Source of the DNA: Galaxea fascicularis
Taxonomy: Eukaryota > Cnidaria > Anthozoa > Scleractinia > Euphylliidae
DNA: 64,000 nucleotides
Assembly: GCA_948470475.1 (NCBI GenBank)
Contig: OX419343.1
Location: 18,675,704-18,739,703, forward strand
Direction: 5' to 3'
Shown here one piece after another: positions 59,250-64,000 of this stretch. Under the pieces are notes generated by a model that saw only the letters and a list, made by a program, of their open reading frames with translations, searched no databases and was not told where the DNA came from. The translations under genes were made by a program, and so were the position numbers. Positions within the stretch are counted from its first letter, which is position 1. Every line of letters starts with the position of its first letter.

Positions 59250-60675
59250 CAGTGAGTTAGTCGAAAGTTGACATGGCTGTTTTTCATATGCGTTTCATAT
59301 ACTTTTATAGCATATTCTTCATATTTGCATCCATGTTTGATTGTCTTACTGTCAACTTTGTACAGGTGTGGATAACAAACAGACTTAATCAATGACTGGG
59401 AAGGTTGTGCTACATTGCTATGATACACAGCACCACACACAGACGCTCCAATTCTTTCTGCTTGATGCCTAAAAAATCCTGGGCCTTTGGCTTGATCTCT
59501 TGTGTCCTATTCGACTATTTTATTGCCCTCATCTGACATGTTAATCTTGACTTCCTTACACTTCTGTAACAATTCTGGATACTGAAGATCTAGATTGCTA
59601 AGATCATAAAGATCTGACAAAACTGGCACATCTCGACTTTTAGCTACAAACTGTTCACCATATGGGTCAATTAAACTGAGCACTACAGCCTTTGTTTCAC
59701 AATGATTAAGAACTTCGTAAAATTTCTCCATCTCTGTTGAAGCCAGCTGTGAAGGAATGGCAGTTTGTGATTTACAGCCTTCACCTTCATGAGGAGTTAA
59801 TCTAATTTTATTGTTAAGGTTTTCTTTAAGCTTTTTGGCAGAAGCAAAATCAATGTCTCTAACTCTCTCATACGAAACTTCGTTCACATAAGTTGGGAGC
59901 AGCCATGAGCATTTTACTTGTGTGCATGCCATCTTTCCATTGATGTGTGCCCAGCATTCGATGTAAATTATGGCACTGGCGATATGCGAGCAAGATTCGG
60001 CGAGTCCAGCTTTACAGCCTGAACAGTAAGCAGAAAGTATCATTCCTTCGGTCTCAGTTATAATCCACACATTCACAAGAGGGTCATTCATTCGTTATGA
60101 GTGTCGAACTTTAGCCACAACAACATACTTTCCGGAAATTACCTTTCCTCTTACCGATGCCACAAACCTGGACATAACTTGATTATATGCGTCAAGACTC
60201 TTGTAATTCTTGACTGCTTGTGCATGTAGTAACTTGTCTGCAGAACAAGGTAGCCAAATAAATCGGACTGCTCCATTGGTGGTAAACATTCCGAATTGAA
60301 TTGCTCACATGGGATTTTCACAGGGTCAATTCCAACTACTGCTATCTTCTGAAGGTATCGCAACTTTACATGGCTTTCCAGGGATGATGTGTACTCAGAA
60401 AGGATAGGAATCTTCTGGTAAGTTTCTCTATTTCGTCTCTCTCATTTTCCTGGGATACATCCATGTTGAACCCACAAAACAGCCCAAAGAACGCAAAAAG
60501 TATATAGATACGGCTTACCATTACCATAAATTTCACACTTTGAGGGGCACAAAGATGGCGGATGCCCATATTTGGAAAGGGCTGTGATGTCATGCGAAAA
60601 CCCAGAATTACCTGAGGAAAAGTTTACGCAAAACTTTCCCTGCAATGATGAACATTGTTGTGGCCTTGCCGCCAT
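59250..60675 (-). pseudogene. SWIM-YqaJ-PHD-Ulp1 gene, N-terminal half
   Basis: From the ATG at 60675 (MAARPQQCSSLQGKFC), after a probable intron, the minus strand reads IPILSEYTSSLESHVKLRYL and IAVVGIDPVKIPCEQF. KNYKSLDAYNQVMSRF and a SWIM-type zinc site (ILSAYCSGCKAGLAESCSHI) follow. Lower down comes the start of the YqaJ nuclease (CGAVYHSNVAQPSQSLIKSV, then KHGCKYEEYAIKVYE). It ends at THCG, where the CACTA element begins. Lesions are a frameshift near 60,222 and a TAA for Gln before RMNDPLVN near 60,090. Order, strand and frame match the C-terminal half at 40,898-39,388, so both halves were one gene. Confidence 0.8.
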
Positions 60676-60890
60676 CTTGTACGAAATAATTTCGTGGCCA
60701 TTCCAAAATAGTTAAACAAGTGAAACGACGTAGATCTAGACCGAGAGCCGTCTAGATTACTCCTAAATCGTATAGATTGTATGGCTTAGTGACTCACTAT
60801 AAGTTATGTAGCATATCTGCATCAATACGAATGTTTTTTCAGTAACTTTTTAAAACTAAAAAGTGTGACAGCAAGCAAACTTTTACAAAA

Positions 60891-62642
60891 TGTGACCTCT
60901 CACGCGAAAACGTTCTGAATGGTAGCCGTTCAAATGCTGAACGGAACGGCAAGCAAACGGGTGACGAACGGCTAGGCAAGCCTTTTGAAATGGATACCGT
61001 GAACGGATGAACGGCTAATTGAAATTTTCGAACGGATTAGGTCGAACGGATGAACGGCTAACGAAAATTTTTGAACGGATGAGGTCGAACGGATAAACGG
61101 CTAATGAAAATTTTCGCACGGATGAGGTCAAACGGATAAACGGCCTATGAAAATTTTTTGAACGGATGAGGTCGAACGGATTAAACAGTAAATTAATTTT
61201 TTGAATGGCAGAGGTGGTACGACTAATCGCCTTTGCAAATTCTATGAACGGATGGGTTTGCCAACAATGAACGCCAACAACGGCTGAAGAACTGGAGAAA
61301 ATTAACCGATGAGTTCATACGGCTGGCAACATTTATATTATTATTGATCAAACGACTGAATAAACTTTCTTACCAAATAATTCAATGGTTCATTTGTGAT
61401 GAGAAAATAAAGATCGAATCCTCAAATAAACTAGTACTGCATTGAAAATCAGTCTTTTGAGAGTAAAGCGAATTTCTTTTCTGAGAATAACATCCCTGAT
61501 CAAGGGTCTGCCGCGTTCATTTGCTTAATCGTATCACGCAAACATTTCGAGAATGAGTTAAAGCAATGATTTTATACATTTCGCTCGTCAGAATGCTGTC
61601 ATTGAGTGGGTGACACTTCTCTCTATCTTATCTTTCCTCTTGGATACTTCAGTGCGAAGGAAATCAAAAGTAAACAAACAAGCGCGTGCCAATTTGTCGG
61701 CTGCGTTGATTTGCATAATTTTGACACAGCAACAACAAGTCCTAACTTCAATTCTAAAACACGTATTGACACAATCTGTGAAAAGATCACTTGAAACAAT
61801 CACAACTAGCAACTAACAAGATCACAGTGAAAATTGTTTGCTTCTTCGAGTCCTTTAATAGTGCCTGAAGATCGAAAATCTTAAGGTTTAATTGGACAGT
61901 TGGAAAACAATTGTTTCCAACTTGTGTTCGCATTGTAATGAGCGGTAAATTTCAAAAAAATTTCGGAAGCTGCCGACCTCTCGGAACACTATGAAATTTT
62001 GTTATTGGCAGATTACGATCCAAAATTATCTGCAAAAACACAAGCTAAACGGAGCGCATGGTGGAACGAAGAACCTGCAGCGAATGTTTATCTGCAAGCA
62101 ATGTTTATCTTGAAATTAATCTCTCTCACAAGGAAGAAGCGTGTGGCTTCTAAAGCTGTCACAAACAAACACATAAGGACCATAAGGCTTTCGATTTAAA
62201 AGGAGCTTGTGATTATTTTGTGAATCAAACGTTTTTCCGTAAACAATTAACTGAGTGTTATTTAAGCAAAGGTAAACTAAGAACAGAAACGTGACGACCG
62301 TATGTGTAATGTAAACATGACGACATGCGTCATTTAATGAAGCATGGAAAATTGTTTTGAAGTTGGAACGGCGGCCAAAATACATGTAACTTAATATTGT
62401 TTCTTTCTTGGACGGATAGCTTGAGCCGTTCGAACGGCTGATGAATTTTTTAGAATGGATAGCTCGAGCCGCTCGAACGGCTGATGAATTTTCTCGAACG
62501 GATAGCTCGAGCCGTTCGAATGGCTGATGGCTTTTTTAGAACGGATAGCTCGAGCCGTTCAAACGGCTGATGAACGGCTGGTGAACGGCTATCCGTTTAG
62601 AAACGGCTAACTGTTCGGAACGTTTTCGCGTGAGAGGTCACA
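60891..62642. mobile_element. GAACGG-repeat element, 1,752 bp, 25-bp perfect terminal inverted repeats
   Basis: The left end TGTGACCTCTCACGCGAAAA (plus CGTTC) is mirrored exactly by the right end at 62,618-62,642. Next to both ends lie arrays of GAACGG words. On the left there are about five units of GATGAACGGCTAATGAAAAT (40-50 bp each, 60,940-61,210). On the right there are about four units of GAACGGATAGCTCGAGCCGT (62,410-62,600). The middle has no recognisable transposase, so it is a non-autonomous element. I could not find a clean target duplication. A relative's end is at 7,821-7,845. The superfamily is unknown to me. Confidence 0.82.
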
Positions 62643-62725
62643 AATAACAAACGAATAACTAGTTCTTGCTTAAATAATGAAAATAACAAAATCAACCAAC
62701 AGTACCAAAAGACACTGTCTCAAGA

Positions 62726-64000
62726 ATGAAACTTTTGACATCTGGTGATATCGAGTTAAATCCAGGCCCTGAACAAAATTTAAACAGTCAAACTATATTG
62801 CCAGTTGGTTCCACTATGTTGTTAAACTTGTGATTACGTCAGTTAGGATTGAGACCTGTGGATGTTGGTGGTGAAGGCGACTGTTTTTTCCGAGCAGTTT
62901 CTCATCAGTTATATGGTGATCCCAATCATCACTTACTCATTAGACAAGCTGGTGTTCAATACCTTAGCAATAACCCTGAACGTTTTATTGAAAGCAATAC
63001 TGAGAATTCATGGAATGAATATACATGTATTAATAATATGTCAATGCAAGGTACATGGTGCGATGCACTGATTGTACAAGCAGTTGCAGACTGTCAAAAT
63101 GTAGCAATTCATATTATAGAATCTCATGAAAATTTTGCTGGGGAAACTTTGATAGAACCACATTATTTAACACAACATCCACCAACAACAATATATTTAG
63201 GTCATTTGGATGAATTACATTATGTATCAACAGCAGCAGTGACATGTGGTTCTTATGCAGTAGAAAATCAACACAGCACATATTCAAGGTCAACAGAACA
63301 AGGTGTTCTTTTTGAACAACCACAGAAAAGCAGTCCAAAAAGAAAACGTGATGCTTATGAGGACAAAGAGAAAAAAGATAGAAAATTTGACATCAAAGTT
63401 TCATGACAGTGTGTCCCGTGGCCCATTATATGTTTTTAGCTGTTGTCACCAGTTATGGTATAAACACAGTGTTTCTCCAGCTGATAAACTAACCAATTCA
63501 AATCCTGCTGCTGAAAGATATTTACATCAAAGAAAAAGTGTCAACAACCAAGAGTGGTTGTGTAAAACATGCTGCAATTACTTGGTAAAAAATAAAGTTC
63601 CTCCTATTGCTCTTCTAAATGGAATGCAATTTCCAGTAAAACCAGAGTTTTTTGACCTCAATGAATTGGAATGTAGACTTCTAGCTCCAAGACTCGCATT
63701 TCAAAAACTAATGCAAGCACCAAGAGGAAGACAGTTCAAAATCCATGGAAATGTTGTAAGTGTACCAGCGGAAGTCTCTGATACTGTTAATTTGTTGCCA
63801 AGGCTATCCAGTGAAACTGTTACAATTAAGGTAAATTTAAAGAGAAGATTACAATATAAAAGTTCAGCATTGTCTCTTAATGTAAGACCATATAAAGTTG
63901 TCCAAGCAGACAATTGGCTTATAAGTAACAGCAGCCTGTACAGGCAGGAAGGAATAACACTGAATCAAAACTGGGGAATGCAATGTATTGACAATTGTTT
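62726..64000 (+). pseudogene. Helitron-type gene start: 2A-like peptide, OTU protease, DUF6570 (cut by window edge)
   Basis: The ORF starts MKLLTSGDIELNPGPEQN. GDIELNPGP at 62744-62770 fits the 2A consensus D(V/I)ExNPGP. An in-frame TGA at 62831-62833 is followed by LRQLGLRPVDVGGEGDCFFR and AVSHQLYG, the Asp/Cys site of an OTU cysteine protease. The matching His lies in GHLDELHYVST near 63,220. A basic PKRKRD stretch follows, with a one-base frameshift near 63,380. Then comes the region I know as DUF6570 of Helitron proteins (PPIALLNGMQFP, then LLAPRLAFQKLMQAPRGRQF and VNLKRRLQYKSSALSLNVRP), running to the window end. Rep nuclease and helicase domains would lie beyond. Two lesions suggest an inactive copy, although neither is far decayed. 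Confidence 0.75.
62744..62770 (+). other. 2A-like ribosome-skipping motif
   Basis: Residues 7-15 of the ORF are GDIELNPGP, with every conserved position of the 2A motif present. 2A motifs cause the ribosome to skip the bond between the last Gly and Pro. That would release a 14-residue leader from the OTU-containing protein. In some animal elements an N-terminal 2A acts as a signal that changes the destination of the product. Confidence 0.7.

Overview
This window reads as animal nuclear DNA, most likely a cnidarian such as a stony coral. The evidence is GT-AG introns, AT-rich non-coding DNA, interstitial CCCTAA telomere-type repeats, and transposon-derived gene families that I know mainly from coral and anemone genomes (DUF7869, SWIM-YqaJ-PHD-Ulp1, DUF3987-like P-loop, DUF4218/Transposase_21, BEN proteins). 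The organism call is inference. I recognise no ordinary housekeeping gene and no rRNA, tRNA or CRISPR. Nearly everything is a mobile element, a decayed element gene or a simple repeat.

Left part (1-14.6 kb): a BEN-family-like gene runs off the left edge on the minus strand. It is followed by a four-unit tandem array of about 390 bp and a solo LTR with a perfect 5-bp target duplication. Next is a DUF7869 gene broken by an 872-bp pogo-like element (TA duplication), a GAACGG-repeat element end joined to a Tc1-like fragment, and a second BEN-family gene on the plus strand with two in-frame TGA codons. A 160-bp tandem repeat, an internally deleted Ty3/gypsy element and a 92-bp minisatellite close this part.

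Middle (14.6-40.9 kb): a perfect-symmetry palindrome made of two Penelope-like 3' ends, a CACTA-type transposase pseudogene, and an exon-by-exon readable minus-strand P-loop (DUF3987-like) gene whose fifth exon is split by a second solo LTR. Its large intron holds THAP and P2X7-type exons. Further right are a Pif1-like helicase pseudogene, a LINE 3' end, a DDE_4 transposase fragment, several MITEs, and the C-terminal half of a YqaJ-PHD-Ulp1 gene.

Main discovery (40,902-59,246): the YqaJ gene's N-terminal half reappears at 59,250-60,675 on the same strand. The 18,345 bp between the halves begin with CACTGCG, end with CGCAGTG and are flanked by the 3-bp duplication CCA. Removing the insert and one CCA restores the reading frame. 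These are the hallmarks of a CACTA (En/Spm) transposon. Inside are a transposase gene lacking its catalytic middle, a second transposase 3' part, a nearly intact 10-exon BEN-domain gene divergent from the transposase over about 220 bp, and a coiled-coil gene whose exons flank the BEN gene. It looks like a giant CACTA element carrying regulatory-type cargo genes.

Right edge (60.7-64.0 kb): a 1,752-bp element with 25-bp perfect terminal inverted repeats and internal GAACGG repeats, then the start of a Helitron-type gene in which a 2A-like peptide precedes an OTU cysteine protease and a DUF6570 region.
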